Positions 1 to 9,207 of a stretch of 64,000 bases of DNA are shown piece by piece (within the stretch, counting starts at the first letter, position 1; the number at the start of each line of letters is the position of its first letter). The notes beneath the pieces were generated by a model, which saw only the letters and a program-made list of their open reading frames with translations, searched no databases and was not told the DNA's origin. The translations under genes were made by a program, and so were the position numbers. This DNA is from Corynebacterium kefirresidentii (GTDB taxonomy: Bacteria > Actinomycetota > Actinomycetes > Mycobacteriales > Mycobacteriaceae): positions 1 to 64,000 of the forward strand of contig NGUZ01000010.1 of NCBI GenBank assembly GCA_002154655.1, in the 5' to 3' direction.

Positions 1-98
1 TACTCCCCACTAATCGGAAACTGATTTCTCAGTCCAACTAATGGGGAGCAGTTCACTCCTCCGAGCAGCGGGGGCTGAATGCTAGGTGGCCGGCTTAA
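1..98. other. Noncoding left edge with an inverted repeat
   Basis: No gene is visible. CTCCCCA at about 3-9 and TGGGGAG at about 42-48 could pair in a hairpin, but no T-run follows on either strand, so it is not called a terminator. It lies downstream of betB, which reads leftward. Confidence 0.3.
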
Positions 99-1676
99 TT
101 ACTGCAGGCCGAACTGATCCCAAGCGGCAGGGGAGAGGTTCTGGTACACGTGCTTGTGCTCTTGGTACTCGGCCAGGCCGGTGGGGCCAAGCTCGCGGCC
201 GTTGCCGGACTGCTTGAAGCCGCCCCACTCTGCCTGCGGCAGGTACGGGTGGAAGTCGTTGATCCAGATGGTGCCGTGGCGCAGGGCGCGGGCAACGCGC
301 TCGGCGCGGCCGGCGTCGGAAGTGTAGACGGCGCCAGCCAGGCCGTACTCGGTGTCGTTGGCGATGGCGATGGCCTCCTCCTCGGTGGTGAAGGTCTCGA
401 TGGTCACGGTCGGGCCGAAGGCCTCGTCGTGGACACAGTCCATCTCGCGGGTAGCGCCATCGATGATGGTCGGCAGGTAGTAGACGCCGGCGCCCAGGTC
501 GGTGGTGCCGGTGCCGTGCTGGCCATTGGTGTCTTCGCTGGTGGCGGCGCGGCCGCCGGTGAGGATCTTGGCGCCCTGCTCGCGCGCCTTGTCCACGTAG
601 GCGGCGACCTTCTCGCGGTGCTCGGCGGAGATGAGCGGGCCGGTCTCGGCCTTGTCATCGGTCGGGCCGCCGATCTTGATCTTATTGGCGCGCTCTACCA
701 GGGCGTCGACGAACTTATCGTGCAGGGACTCTTCCACGACGATGCGGGAGCCTGCGGAGCAGACCTGGCCGGAGTGGAAGAAGGCGCCATTGAGGGCGTT
801 ATCCACGGCGACGTCGAAGTCCGCATCGGCGAAGATGACGTTCGGGTTCTTGCCGCCGAGCTCGAGCGCGGTGCGCTTGACGGTCTCCGCTGCATTTTTG
901 GCGATGATCTTGCCGGTGACCAGGCCACCGGTGAAGGAGACCATGTCCACGTCCGGGTGCTGGGAGAGCGGGTTGCCGCAGTTAGCGCCGGCGCCGGTGA
1001 TGAGGTTGCCTACGCCGTCTGGCAGACCGCACTCCTTGAGGGCGGCCATGAGCAGCATCGCGGTGTGCGGGGTGAGCTCCGCCTGCTTGAGGACGAAGGT
1101 ATTGCCGGCGGCCAGGGCCGGGCCGACCTTCCAGGAGACCTGCAGCAGCGGGTAGTTCCATGGGGTAATCAGGCCGCAGACGCCGACGGGCTCGGCATCG
1201 ATGCGCGAGCGCAGGTTGGGATCCTGTGGGTCCACCACGCGTCCAGCCTGGTGCTGGGCCAGGGTGCCGAAGAACTCGAAGGCATTGGCGATGTCGTCCA
1301 TATCGCCCAAGGATTCCTCGTAGCGCTTACCGGTATCGGCGGACTCGGCCTGAGCGAAAAGCTCCTTGTGTTCACGGATGAAATCGGCCACGCGGATGAC
1401 GAGCTTGCCGCGCTCGGCAGCCGGGGTATTAGCCCACTCGCCGTTGTCGAAGGTTTCACGTGCAACCTTGATGGCGCGCTCGGTGTCCTCGTCGGATGCC
1501 TCGGAAACCAGGCCCACGGTGGAGCCATCGGCCGGGCAGATGATGGTGCGGGTCTCGCCGCTCTGGGCGGCTTCCCACTTACCGTTGATGAACAGGGACT
1601 TCGGGGCGCCATCGGCATGCACGCCCTTCAGCAGCTCGGTCTGGGTGGGGTCGAACAAAGTGTTCTGGGTGCTCAA
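99..1676 (-). CDS. betB: Betaine-aldehyde dehydrogenase
   Basis: NAD(P)-dependent aldehyde dehydrogenase that should oxidise betaine aldehyde to glycine betaine in the cytoplasm. The ALDH signatures are present: catalytic Glu272 in ELGGKNPN and nucleophile Cys306 in GQVCSAG. At 525 aa it is slightly longer than the usual ~490 aa, with an N-terminal extension. The start is TTG; a GAAAGG ribosome site lies about 11 nt upstream. It follows betT by 45 bp on the same strand, and betA is divergent, so the substrate assignment rests on this choline context as well as on family similarity. Another aldehyde substrate is possible but less likely. Confidence 0.9.
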   Translation of the reverse strand: MSTQNTLFDPTQTELLKGVHADGAPKSLFINGKWEAAQSGETRTIICPADGSTVGLVSEASDEDTERAIKVARETFDNGEWANTPAAERGKLVIRVADFIREHKELFAQAESADTGKRYEESLGDMDDIANAFEFFGTLAQHQAGRVVDPQDPNLRSRIDAEPVGVCGLITPWNYPLLQVSWKVGPALAAGNTFVLKQAELTPHTAMLLMAALKECGLPDGVGNLITGAGANCGNPLSQHPDVDMVSFTGGLVTGKIIAKNAAETVKRTALELGGKNPNVIFADADFDVAVDNALNGAFFHSGQVCSAGSRIVVEESLHDKFVDALVERANKIKIGGPTDDKAETGPLISAEHREKVAAYVDKAREQGAKILTGGRAATSEDTNGQHGTGTTDLGAGVYYLPTIIDGATREMDCVHDEAFGPTVTIETFTTEEEAIAIANDTEYGLAGAVYTSDAGRAERVARALRHGTIWINDFHPYLPQAEWGGFKQSGNGRELGPTGLAEYQEHKHVYQNLSPAAWDQFGLQ

Positions 1677-1721
1677 GTGAAAAGCAACCTTTCTCTCATA
1701 GAGGTAGTTGTAGTGGCCAGC

Positions 1722-3971
1722 TTAGCTATCTTCGCGCCAGGTGCGCTCGGGCTCGGCGCCATCGGAGACATCGGAGTCGCCCGGCTGGGTCTGCTGCATG
1801 TAGAGGAAAGCCAAGTGACGCTCGTAGAGATCCAGCACGTTATTGATGATCTGGTTCTCGGAATAGCCGTAGACGTCATAGCCCAGCGAACCGGTCATAT
1901 CGTAGACCTCGAGGCGGTAGTACTCGTCGCCCTCGCCCGCGCTGAAATCGGGGCGCTCGGCCGCTACCGGGAAGAGCTGGTAGCGGAACATGCGCTCATT
2001 GTGCAGCTTTACCTCTAGGTCGAGCTGGGGCAGTTCGACGTCGGGAAGCTCGCTGGTGAGCAAGATGGCGTCGTAGCCGCGGGTACGCATGTGGGTAGCA
2101 ACCTGCTCCAAAGCGTAGGTGGCGGTATCGCGCAGGTAAGTATCCATCTCCTTCTTGGAAGGGAAGGTATTGGCGCGGTCGAGGCGGTTCTTCCACAGGT
2201 TGGAATCCGAAGGCTCGCGCTCGGTGCGGGAGGAAATCACGCCATGCATTGCGGTGGTGCGGGCCTCGCGCTGCACGTTTTCAAGGCGCAGGGACTTCCA
2301 CAGGGAGAACATGATGAGGTAGACCACGAAGGCGAAGGGCAGGCCCATCACGACGGTCGCGGACTGCACGGTGGCGATGCCATCGATCTGCAGCAATGCC
2401 AAGGTCAGCGCACCCACGGTTACGGACCAGAAGATGCGCAGCCAGCGTGCTCCATCCTGGCGGTTATCGGTGATGCGAGAGGTGAAGTTGGACATCACCA
2501 GTGCGCCGGAGTCGGCCGAGGTGATGTAGAGCAGCAGGCCGATAAAGGTGGTCAAGAAGATGACGATGCCAGAGCCTGGGAACTCGTGCAGCATGTCATA
2601 GAAGCCCTGTTCCGGCACGTTAATGGCGTTCTCGGCGAATTCGGGGTAGTCACCGGAGCGGACCATGTCCAAGGCGGTGTTGCCGAAGAAGGACATCCAC
2701 ATGAGGATGAACAGGAACGGGAAGGTCAGGGTGCCAAAGATGAATTGGCGCAGGGTGCGGCCGCGGGAGATGCGGGCCAGGAAGAGGCCAACGAAGGTTG
2801 CCCAAGCAATCCACCATGCCCAGAAGAAGAGGGTCCAGGACTGCATCCAGGTATCGGCGGCAGCCTGGTCCTCGGCGAAGGCAAAGGTTTCCATGGTCCA
2901 GGACGGGAACTTCGAGACATAGTCGCCGATATTGGTCACGATGGCATCGAAGAGGTAGGCGGTTTTGCCAAAGACCACGACGTAGACCATCAACGCGATG
3001 GCCAGATAGACGTTCAGCTCGGAGAGGAAGCGAATGCCCTTATCGACGCCGGATACAGCAGATAGCGTGGCAATGGCCACGGCGATAATGATGAGCGCAG
3101 ATTGCAATCCGAGGCCCTGCTCAAAGCCGAAAATGAGGTGGAAGCCATAGGATAGCTGCACCACGCCGATGCCCAGGGAGGCGGTGACACCGAAGACGGT
3201 GCCCAGCATGGCCGCGACGTCTACTGCGGAGCCGATAGGGCCGTGCACGCGCTTGCCGATGAGCGGGTAGAGCGCGGAGCGAATCGCCAGCGGCATATTG
3301 AGGCGGTAGGCGAAGTATCCGAAAGCCATGCCCATGAGGGCGTAGAGGGCCCAGCCGGTCAGGCCATAGTGGAACATGGCGTAGACCACGGCTTCCTTGG
3401 CGGCCTGCATGGTCTCGCCCTCGCCCACGGGCGGCGCCATGTACATGGTGACCGGTTCGGCGACGGCGAAGAACATAAGGTCCACGCCGATGCCAGCGGC
3501 AAAGAGCATGGATACCCAGGAGAAAGTATTGAATTTAGGCCGCGAGTGGTCCGGGCCTAAGCGAATATTGCCGGCATTGGAGATGGCAATATAAAGGACG
3601 AAGACCACGGCGATGGTGGCGGTGAGAACGTAGAACCAGCCGAGATTAGTGCCGATCCAGCCGGTGACATTGGCCAAAGTTTCTGCCGCGGAATCACGGC
3701 CAAACCCGGCGTAGAGTGCCATGGCTACGATGAGCACGCCGGAGATGATAAATACCGGCCAGTTGGTCTTGGGAGCAGGGACCTGATCTGCGCCTACGGC
3801 ATCGCCGGTTTCTGCCTTATAGCTGCCGACGAGGGCGCGGACCTGGTAGCGCGGGCTGCGCTTTTTGGTCTCCCCAGAGGGGGTTGCGAGAGAGGTGTTT
3901 TTACCCCCTTGTTGGGGGTCTTTACGTGAAGTGTGGGACTCCTCAGGATCGTGAGGGTCAAAGTTAGCCAT
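1722..3971 (-). CDS. betT: BCCT-family choline/betaine transporter
   Basis: Sodium- or proton-coupled uptake of choline or another quaternary ammonium compound across the plasma membrane. About twelve hydrophobic segments lie between residues ~70 and ~560, including the tryptophan-rich BCCT signature FFWAWWIAWATF followed by GLFLARISRGRT. The ~190-residue hydrophilic C-terminal tail is typical of BetT-type carriers and in the family is tied to osmotic control. The 749-aa length fits. An AGGAGAAG ribosome site precedes ATG. It is the first gene of the leftward betT-betB unit and is divergent from betA, so its substrate is probably choline. Confidence 0.9.
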   Translation of the reverse strand: MANFDPHDPEESHTSRKDPQQGGKNTSLATPSGETKKRSPRYQVRALVGSYKAETGDAVGADQVPAPKTNWPVFIISGVLIVAMALYAGFGRDSAAETLANVTGWIGTNLGWFYVLTATIAVVFVLYIAISNAGNIRLGPDHSRPKFNTFSWVSMLFAAGIGVDLMFFAVAEPVTMYMAPPVGEGETMQAAKEAVVYAMFHYGLTGWALYALMGMAFGYFAYRLNMPLAIRSALYPLIGKRVHGPIGSAVDVAAMLGTVFGVTASLGIGVVQLSYGFHLIFGFEQGLGLQSALIIIAVAIATLSAVSGVDKGIRFLSELNVYLAIALMVYVVVFGKTAYLFDAIVTNIGDYVSKFPSWTMETFAFAEDQAAADTWMQSWTLFFWAWWIAWATFVGLFLARISRGRTLRQFIFGTLTFPFLFILMWMSFFGNTALDMVRSGDYPEFAENAINVPEQGFYDMLHEFPGSGIVIFLTTFIGLLLYITSADSGALVMSNFTSRITDNRQDGARWLRIFWSVTVGALTLALLQIDGIATVQSATVVMGLPFAFVVYLIMFSLWKSLRLENVQREARTTAMHGVISSRTEREPSDSNLWKNRLDRANTFPSKKEMDTYLRDTATYALEQVATHMRTRGYDAILLTSELPDVELPQLDLEVKLHNERMFRYQLFPVAAERPDFSAGEGDEYYRLEVYDMTGSLGYDVYGYSENQIINNVLDLYERHLAFLYMQQTQPGDSDVSDGAEPERTWREDS

Positions 3972-4304
3972 CTACTTCTCCTAGTGTTGGTTGGTTTGGG
4001 CCGAATCTTTCGCACGGGTGCCCCAAAAGTCTCACAAGATCGCAGGGAGAGATAGGTGAGTGAAATGAATCATATTCGGGCGAACTATGCGCAAAGACTG
4101 CGGATTTCATCTCCAGAGAAATCCATCCGGACAAGGTAAATATACATTAAGATGGGCAAACTTCTAGCGGGATGTGTACTCTGGAGGCGGTGCCCGCACA
4201 TAAGGCGATGTGAATAATTACAGACTTTTGTATAAATTACAATATTTTCACTTCCGGTGGGGCAATCTTGACGTGTGAAATATTTCACAGAAAGAAGGGG
4301 ATTT
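3972..4304. promoter_or_regulatory. betT/betA divergent control region
   Basis: This 333-bp AT-rich gap separates two divergent choline genes. It holds a perfect 14-bp palindrome, GTGAAATATTTCAC, at 4275-4288, immediately 5' of the betA ribosome site (AGAAAGAAGGGG, about 4290-4301). The position suits a repressor operator. No betI-like regulator gene is in the window, so the binding protein is unknown. Confidence 0.5.
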
Positions 4305-6080
4305 ATGGGTTTTATGGACAAGCTGACCAAGAAGCGTTCCGCTAAAAAGGTCACCGATGAAGTAAGCGACGTAGTCGTCGTTGGCGGTGGCTCCGCAGGC
4401 TCCGTCATCGCCGCACGCCTGACCGAAGACAAGAACACCCGCGTGCTGGTCCTTGAGGCTGGCCGCCCAGATTCCCTGTGGGATCTGTTCATTCACATGC
4501 CATCCGGCTTCTCTTTCCCAATCGGCGCAAAGAACTATGACTGGATGTATGAGTCCGATCCAGAGCCAGAGATGAACGGCCGCCGTGTCTACCATGCTCG
4601 CGGCAAGGTTCTTGGCGGATCTTCCTCCATCAACGGCATGATCTACCAGCGCGGTAACCCGATGGACTATGAGAAGTGGGGTCAGAACCCGGGCATGGAG
4701 AACTGGGACTTCGCCCACTGCCTGCCGTACTTCAACCGCATGGAAACCGCCGCTGCGGCTGAGCCAAACGATCCTCGCCGTGGCCACGATGGCCCGCTGT
4801 ACCTCTCCCGCGGTCCGGCTACCTCCGAGCTTTTCCAGGCCCTGTTCAAGTCTGTGCAGGAAGCCGGCTACAACCTGACCAATGACGTCAATGGTTACCG
4901 CCAGGAAGGCTTCGCTCCGTTCGATCGCAATATTAAGAACGGCAAGCGTTGGTCCGCTGCCCGCGCCTACCTGTACCCCAACATGGATCGCGAGAACCTC
5001 GAGATCCGCACCCGCGCTTTCACCACCAAGATCCTCTTCGAGGGCCAGAAGGCCGTCGGCGTCGAGTACGAGTGGCAGGGCGGCGTTCACCGCGTTTATG
5101 CCGAGAAGATCGTGCTGTCCGCCGGTGCCATTAACACCCCGCAGCTGTTGGAAATCTCTGGCATTGGTGACCGTGAGATTCTGGAGAAGCACGGCATCGA
5201 CGTCGTCAAGCACCTGCCAGGTGTGGGCGAGAACCTGCAGGACCACCTCGAGGTCTACATCCAGTATGAGACCACCAAGTCCACCGCTTCTTCCCAGCCT
5301 TACCTGGATAAGTGGCGCTGGCCGTTTATGGGTCTGCAGTGGCTGCTGACCCACAAGGGCCCGGTTGCTACCTCCCACTTTGAAGGCGGCGGCTTCGTGC
5401 GTTCCAATGAGAATGAGGACTACCCGAACCTCATGTTCCACTTCCTGCCGATGGCCGTGCGTTATGACGGCCAGAAGGCGGACGTCAAGCACGGCTTCCA
5501 GTGGCACGTCGGCCCGATGTTCTCCGATACCAAGGGCCACGTTCACATCAAGAGCGCCGATATCCACGACAAGCCGTCCATCCTCTTCAACTACCTGAAG
5601 ACCGACCAGGACCGCCGCGAGTGGGTTGAGGCCGTACGCGTTGCCCGCTCCCTGCTGGATACCAAGGCTATGGAAGAGGTGGGCGCCCGCGAGTTCAGCC
5701 CGGGCCTGGATGTCCAGACCGATGAGGAGATCCTGGAGTGGGTCCGCAACGATGGCGAGACCGCGCTGCACCCATCCTGTACCGCCAAGATGGGCGCGGA
5801 GTCCGATCCTATGGCCGTCGTTAATCCGGACACCATGGGCGTATGGGGCGTTGAGGGCCTCTACATTGCGGATGCCTCCGTCTTCCCATCCGTGACCAAC
5901 GGCAATATCTACGCCCCAACCATGATGGTGGGCGAGAAGGCCGCCGACCTCATCGCCGGCCGCACCCCGCTGGAGCCAAACCACGCCGAGTGGTACAAGG
6001 CCAAGCAGGATATGCCGCTCTACGCTGAGGGCGAGGCAGTCCGCGATCACAAGCACTCCATCCAGGGCGCTGACCACTAA
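4305..6080 (+). CDS. betA: Choline dehydrogenase (GMC oxidoreductase)
   Basis: FAD-dependent oxidation of choline to betaine aldehyde. The Rossmann FAD motif [11 protein letters not shown] is at residues ~23-33, the GMC signature with [13 protein letters not shown] follows at ~100, and the C-terminus has HPSCTAKMG and the FAD-binding segment ending [10 protein letters not shown]. The protein is 591 aa, close to the BetA norm. The frame is open back to a GTG at 4275, but ATG 4305 is preferred because AGAAGGGG lies just before it and the upstream codons sit in the palindrome. It is transcribed away from betT-betB, completing a choline-to-betaine osmoprotectant unit. Confidence 0.9.
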   Translation: MGFMDKLTKKRSAKKVTDEVSDVVVVGGGSAGSVIAARLTEDKNTRVLVLEAGRPDSLWDLFIHMPSGFSFPIGAKNYDWMYESDPEPEMNGRRVYHARGKVLGGSSSINGMIYQRGNPMDYEKWGQNPGMENWDFAHCLPYFNRMETAAAAEPNDPRRGHDGPLYLSRGPATSELFQALFKSVQEAGYNLTNDVNGYRQEGFAPFDRNIKNGKRWSAARAYLYPNMDRENLEIRTRAFTTKILFEGQKAVGVEYEWQGGVHRVYAEKIVLSAGAINTPQLLEISGIGDREILEKHGIDVVKHLPGVGENLQDHLEVYIQYETTKSTASSQPYLDKWRWPFMGLQWLLTHKGPVATSHFEGGGFVRSNENEDYPNLMFHFLPMAVRYDGQKADVKHGFQWHVGPMFSDTKGHVHIKSADIHDKPSILFNYLKTDQDRREWVEAVRVARSLLDTKAMEEVGAREFSPGLDVQTDEEILEWVRNDGETALHPSCTAKMGAESDPMAVVNPDTMGVWGVEGLYIADASVFPSVTNGNIYAPTMMVGEKAADLIAGRTPLEPNHAEWYKAKQDMPLYAEGEAVRDHKHSIQGADH

Positions 6081-6103
6081 GCAGCCTCCCGCCGGATTGC
6101 TCT

Positions 6104-6140
6104 AGCGCCGCGTTTCCCTTCCCTGGGGCGCGGCGCTTTT
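6104..6140 (+). terminator. Rho-independent terminator after betA
   Basis: Arms AGCGCCGCG (6104-6112) and CGCGGCGCT (6129-6137) pair perfectly over 9 bp with a 16-nt loop, followed by TTTT. It lies 24 bp past the betA stop. Confidence 0.8.
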
Positions 6141-6259
6141 GCTTGCCGACGTCCCCTTGTTCCCACCGTCTCCCTAACGTCTAGGTAAGAGCCATGGTTT
6201 AATACCCTGGCAAGCGATTGCCCCAGTGAATCGAAGCGTCAGAGAAAAGGAGCCTGTGG

Positions 6260-6379
6260 ATGCTAATTCTTATCGCGATGGTCATTGCTGCCTTGGCCGT
6301 TATTAAAAAACTCGACGACATAGATAAGCACCTAAAGGAGCTGCTCGCTTCGAGAGAAGATGGCGAAACACCGCGTTAA
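6260..6379 (+). CDS. 39-aa single-pass membrane microprotein
   Basis: Unrecognised. Translation from ATG 6260 begins MLILIAMVIAALAVIKKL and ends with a charged tail, giving one N-terminal hydrophobic segment (~16 residues) and a basic/acidic helix. AAAAGGAG ends about 8 nt before ATG, a good ribosome site. It stands alone between the betA terminator and a gene-poor stretch. The hydrophobic-then-amphipathic design resembles many small membrane regulators or type I toxin-like peptides, but nothing in the sequence fixes a function. Confidence 0.5.
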   Translation: MLILIAMVIAALAVIKKLDDIDKHLKELLASREDGETPR

Positions 6380-6958
6380 TCGTGCGGGTGGCTAAGGAGA
6401 TGGTGGACGAATTTCGAATTAACCAACTGCAAAAGGCCCATACCGACCGTGAAATGGAATTTTCCTGCGATGTAGCTTGAAGGCTATGGCTTCATGGAGC
6501 AAAGTGGTTTCCAAGCAGCAGTTCCAGTACTTCGTACGCGGGGTAGCCAACACTGCCGACTTCAAGGAAGTATCATTCCTGGATACCAGCGAAAAGAGTT
6601 AGTCATTTGGCTATTAGAAAGCTTCGCTACGTGTGGTTCGACTCGTACGCAATGTCCGTGAGTGTCTAGCCCTTGATGGAGAACCTGGTGTCAGTGTCGC
6701 TGGCCGCACCTACGCCGCCGTCATGTCCGCCGACACCCTGTTCATCACCATCCCCACAGGGGTGGGTGTGGACATCCACGTGAAGATTCTGGAGAACTTC
6801 GCCGCCCGCGTCGCCCCCGGCGTTGGGTTGGCAGCCGAACCGCGAAAGACCAGTCATCGGCTATCCCATCGACTAATTCTTGCAGGTGGCAGGACTTTCG
6901 CGTGACTGTTAGTTCAGCCCCTTTTAAATAGTTCATCGCATACTGTATAATTCAGCGC
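6380..6958. other. Gene-poor stretch, probable decayed DNA
   Basis: There is no convincing gene. Short broken frames occur, for example a 90-codon + frame at 6633-6905 with a plausible protein-like core (AVMSADTLFITIPTGVGVDI) that lacks a ribosome site and matches no family I know. It probably represents remnants at the left side of an accessory segment. The last ~50 bp hold the cmtR promoter. Confidence 0.4.
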
Positions 6959-6960
6959 AT
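6927..6960 (+). promoter_or_regulatory. cmtR leaderless promoter with direct repeats
   Basis: A perfect TATAAT -10 box (6946-6951) lies 7 nt before ATG 6959, so the transcript should start at or next to the start codon. The decamers TTCATCGCAT (6932-6941) and TTCAGCGCAT (6951-6960) flank the -10 with 19-bp periodicity and are candidate CmtR contacts. Autoregulation is inferred from the family. Confidence 0.6.
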
Positions 6961-7318
6961 GCTGACTATTGCTTCGCGCCTCGACGTCATGAACCGGCTC
7001 GGCCGGGCCATGGCTGATCCGACGCGCTCCCGAATCCTGCTAACCCTACTAGACGGTCCGAGCTACCCGGCCGTGCTCGCGCAAAGCTTGGATCTGACCC
7101 GCTCGAACGTCTCGAACCACCTGTCCTGCCTGCGCGATTGTGGCATTGTCGTCGCTGAGCCGGAGGGCCGCAAGACCCGCTACGAAATCGCCGATCCCCA
7201 CCTCGCGGCAGCGCTCGAAGCGCTGGTCCACGCGACGCTGGCCGTCGACGAGAATGCCCCCTGCATCGACACTGAGTGCTCGGTGCCCGACTGCGGCGAG
7301 AAAGGAGCGGACGCATGA
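6959..7318 (+). CDS. cmtR: CmtR-type ArsR/SmtB metal-sensing repressor
   Basis: Winged-helix repressor that should release DNA on binding Cd(II) or Pb(II). The 119-aa protein has the ArsR helix-turn-helix (about residues 35-60, LTRSNVSNHLSCLRDCG). Cys57, Cys61 and Cys102 fall at the same residue numbers as the three metal ligands described for M. tuberculosis CmtR. Extra cysteines at 107 and 112 are present. The start is leaderless. Its TGA overlaps the ATG of the downstream efflux ATPase (ATGA), so the two are co-transcribed. Function by homology: high confidence; exact metal: inferred. Confidence 0.9.
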   Translation: MLTIASRLDVMNRLGRAMADPTRSRILLTLLDGPSYPAVLAQSLDLTRSNVSNHLSCLRDCGIVVAEPEGRKTRYEIADPHLAAALEALVHATLAVDENAPCIDTECSVPDCGEKGADA

Positions 7319-9207
7319 GTTCAGCATGTGGATGCGAACACGAACCCGTCACGGAGATTGACGAGCTCGATCGGCCATGGTGGAAGGACCCTGAGCTACT
7401 GCTGCCGATCTTCTCCGGGGTAGCCCTCATAACAGGACTGGCGCTGGACTGGTCCGACTTGGAGACGCCCGCGACGGTACTGTATTGGGTTGGCCTGCTG
7501 TTGGGCGCTTACACGTTCGCGCCTGGAGCGATCCGGAACCTTGTCACGAAGCGCAAGCTCGGCATTGGCTTGCTAATGACGATCAGCGCGGTCGGCGCGG
7601 TGATCCTCGGATTCGTCGGAGAGGCCGCGGCGCTAGCGTTCCTGTACTCGATCGCCGAGGCACTGGAAGACAAGGCGATGGATCGGGCCCAAGGCGGACT
7701 GCGGGCACTGTTGAAGCTGGTACCGCAGACCGCGACGGTGCTGCGCGACGGCACAGCGGCCGAGGTCGTAGCGAAGGACCTCGAGGTTGGCGAGCTAATG
7801 CTCGTGCGCCCCGGGGAGCGGATCGCCACGGACGGCATCATTCGATCCGGGCGCTCCAGCCTTGACACCTCAGCGATCACCGGAGAATCCATTCCGGAGG
7901 AGGTTGCGCCCGGCGACGAAGTGCCTGCGGGAGCGATCAACTCCGCCGGGGTGCTGGAGGTCGAGACGACCGCTGCTGGAACGGACAACTCGCTGACCAC
8001 ACTCGTGGACCTAGTCGAGCAAGCGCAGGCGGAAAAGGGCGACCGCGCCCGGATCGCCGACCGGATTGCCCAACCCCTAGTGCCCGGGGTGATGATCCTG
8101 GCGGTGCTGGTCGGCGTTATCGGCTCGCTGCTGGGCGAACCTGAGACGTGGATCACCCGTGCGCTGGTAGTCCTGGTCGCAGCGTCGCCGTGCGCGCTGG
8201 CAATCTCCGTGCCGCTGACGGTCGTGGCCGCGATCGGCGCGGCCAGCCAGTTCGGAGTGGTCATCAAGTCCGGCGCGGCGTTCGAGCGACTCGGCGGTAT
8301 CCGTCACCTGGCAGTGGACAAAACCGGAACCCTTACCCGCAACCAGCCTGAGGTTACGGGAGTGGTCCCGGCAGACGGATTCGATCGGACGCAGGTGCTT
8401 TCCTTCGCGGCGGCAGTTGAGCAGCAATCGACACACCCCCTCGCTGCGGCGATCGCGGCAGCGGGGCCCGAAGCGCCCACCGCCTCGGACATCAGCGAGG
8501 AAGCTGGGCATGGCATCGGCGGCACCGTCGAAGGCCGACGGGTGCTGGTGGGCAGCCCCCGATGGATCGACGCTGGGCCACTGAAAGCAGACGTTGAGCG
8601 CATGGAGTCCGAGGGCCAGACCTGCGTCCTGGTCACCGTCGATGACGCTCTCGCCGGGGCGATCGGGGTCCGTGACGAGTTGCGGCCCGAGGTGCCCGAA
8701 GCCGTGCAGGCCCTGCACGCCAACGACGTGGAAGTAAGCATGCTCACCGGCGACAATACTCGCACCGCCCGGGCGCTGGCTGGAATCGCCGGAATCGACG
8801 ACGTGCGCGCCGAGCTGCGCCCTGAGGACAAGGCAAGCATCGTCGCCGATTTCTCCTCCAAGACGCCGACGGCGATGATCGGCGACGGCATCAATGACGC
8901 GCCGGCACTGGCGGGTGCGACGGTGGGCATAGCGATGGGAGCGACCGGCTCTGACGCCGCGATCGAGTCTGCTGACGTCGCCTTCACCGGCCACGACCTC
9001 CGGCTAATCCCGAAGGCGCTGCAGCACGCCCGCCGAGGAAGCAGGATCATCAACCAGAACATCGTGCTGTCTCTGGCCATCATCATCGTGTTGATGCCAC
9101 TGGCGATCAGCGGCGTGCTGGGCCTGGCTGCCGTCGTGTTGGTTCACGAGGTCGCCGAAGTGATCGTGATCTTGAACGGCCTGCGGGCTGCGCAAGCGAA
9201 GCGCTGA
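7315..9207 (+). CDS. ctpG: CtpG-like P1B metal-efflux ATPase
   Basis: Membrane P-type ATPase expected to export cadmium or related soft metals. The 630-aa protein has transmembrane SPC (Ser291-Pro292-Cys293), phosphorylation motif DKTGT at Asp335, THP in the nucleotide domain, TGD, and hinge GDGINDAP near 523. The last helix carries HE (611-612) followed by VAE rather than the HEGGT of cobalt-type P1B-4 pumps. A short N-terminal CGCEH motif replaces a full metal-binding domain. ATG 7315, with AAAGGAG 7 nt upstream, is chosen over the longer frame from 7276 because it gives the ATGA overlap with cmtR. The pairing matches cmtR/ctpG of mycobacteria. Confidence 0.88.
   Translation: MSSACGCEHEPVTEIDELDRPWWKDPELLLPIFSGVALITGLALDWSDLETPATVLYWVGLLLGAYTFAPGAIRNLVTKRKLGIGLLMTISAVGAVILGFVGEAAALAFLYSIAEALEDKAMDRAQGGLRALLKLVPQTATVLRDGTAAEVVAKDLEVGELMLVRPGERIATDGIIRSGRSSLDTSAITGESIPEEVAPGDEVPAGAINSAGVLEVETTAAGTDNSLTTLVDLVEQAQAEKGDRARIADRIAQPLVPGVMILAVLVGVIGSLLGEPETWITRALVVLVAASPCALAISVPLTVVAAIGAASQFGVVIKSGAAFERLGGIRHLAVDKTGTLTRNQPEVTGVVPADGFDRTQVLSFAAAVEQQSTHPLAAAIAAAGPEAPTASDISEEAGHGIGGTVEGRRVLVGSPRWIDAGPLKADVERMESEGQTCVLVTVDDALAGAIGVRDELRPEVPEAVQALHANDVEVSMLTGDNTRTARALAGIAGIDDVRAELRPEDKASIVADFSSKTPTAMIGDGINDAPALAGATVGIAMGATGSDAAIESADVAFTGHDLRLIPKALQHARRGSRIINQNIVLSLAIIIVLMPLAISGVLGLAAVVLVHEVAEVIVILNGLRAAQAKR

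Noticed and set aside
3..48. Terminator for betB at the left edge
   Set aside because: Inverted repeat present but no T-run and a long loop.
150..2018. Long plus-strand open frame (622 codons) over betB and betT
   Set aside because: It is antisense to two clear genes, with Gly/Ala/Val/Leu-rich composition typical of a shadow frame in high-G+C DNA.
4248..6077. Minus-strand open frame of 609 codons over betA
   Set aside because: Antisense shadow of a recognisable GMC dehydrogenase; no domain, no ribosome site.
6633..6905. 90-codon plus-strand frame before cmtR
   Set aside because: Partly protein-like, but no start signal, no family and no partner; treated as debris.
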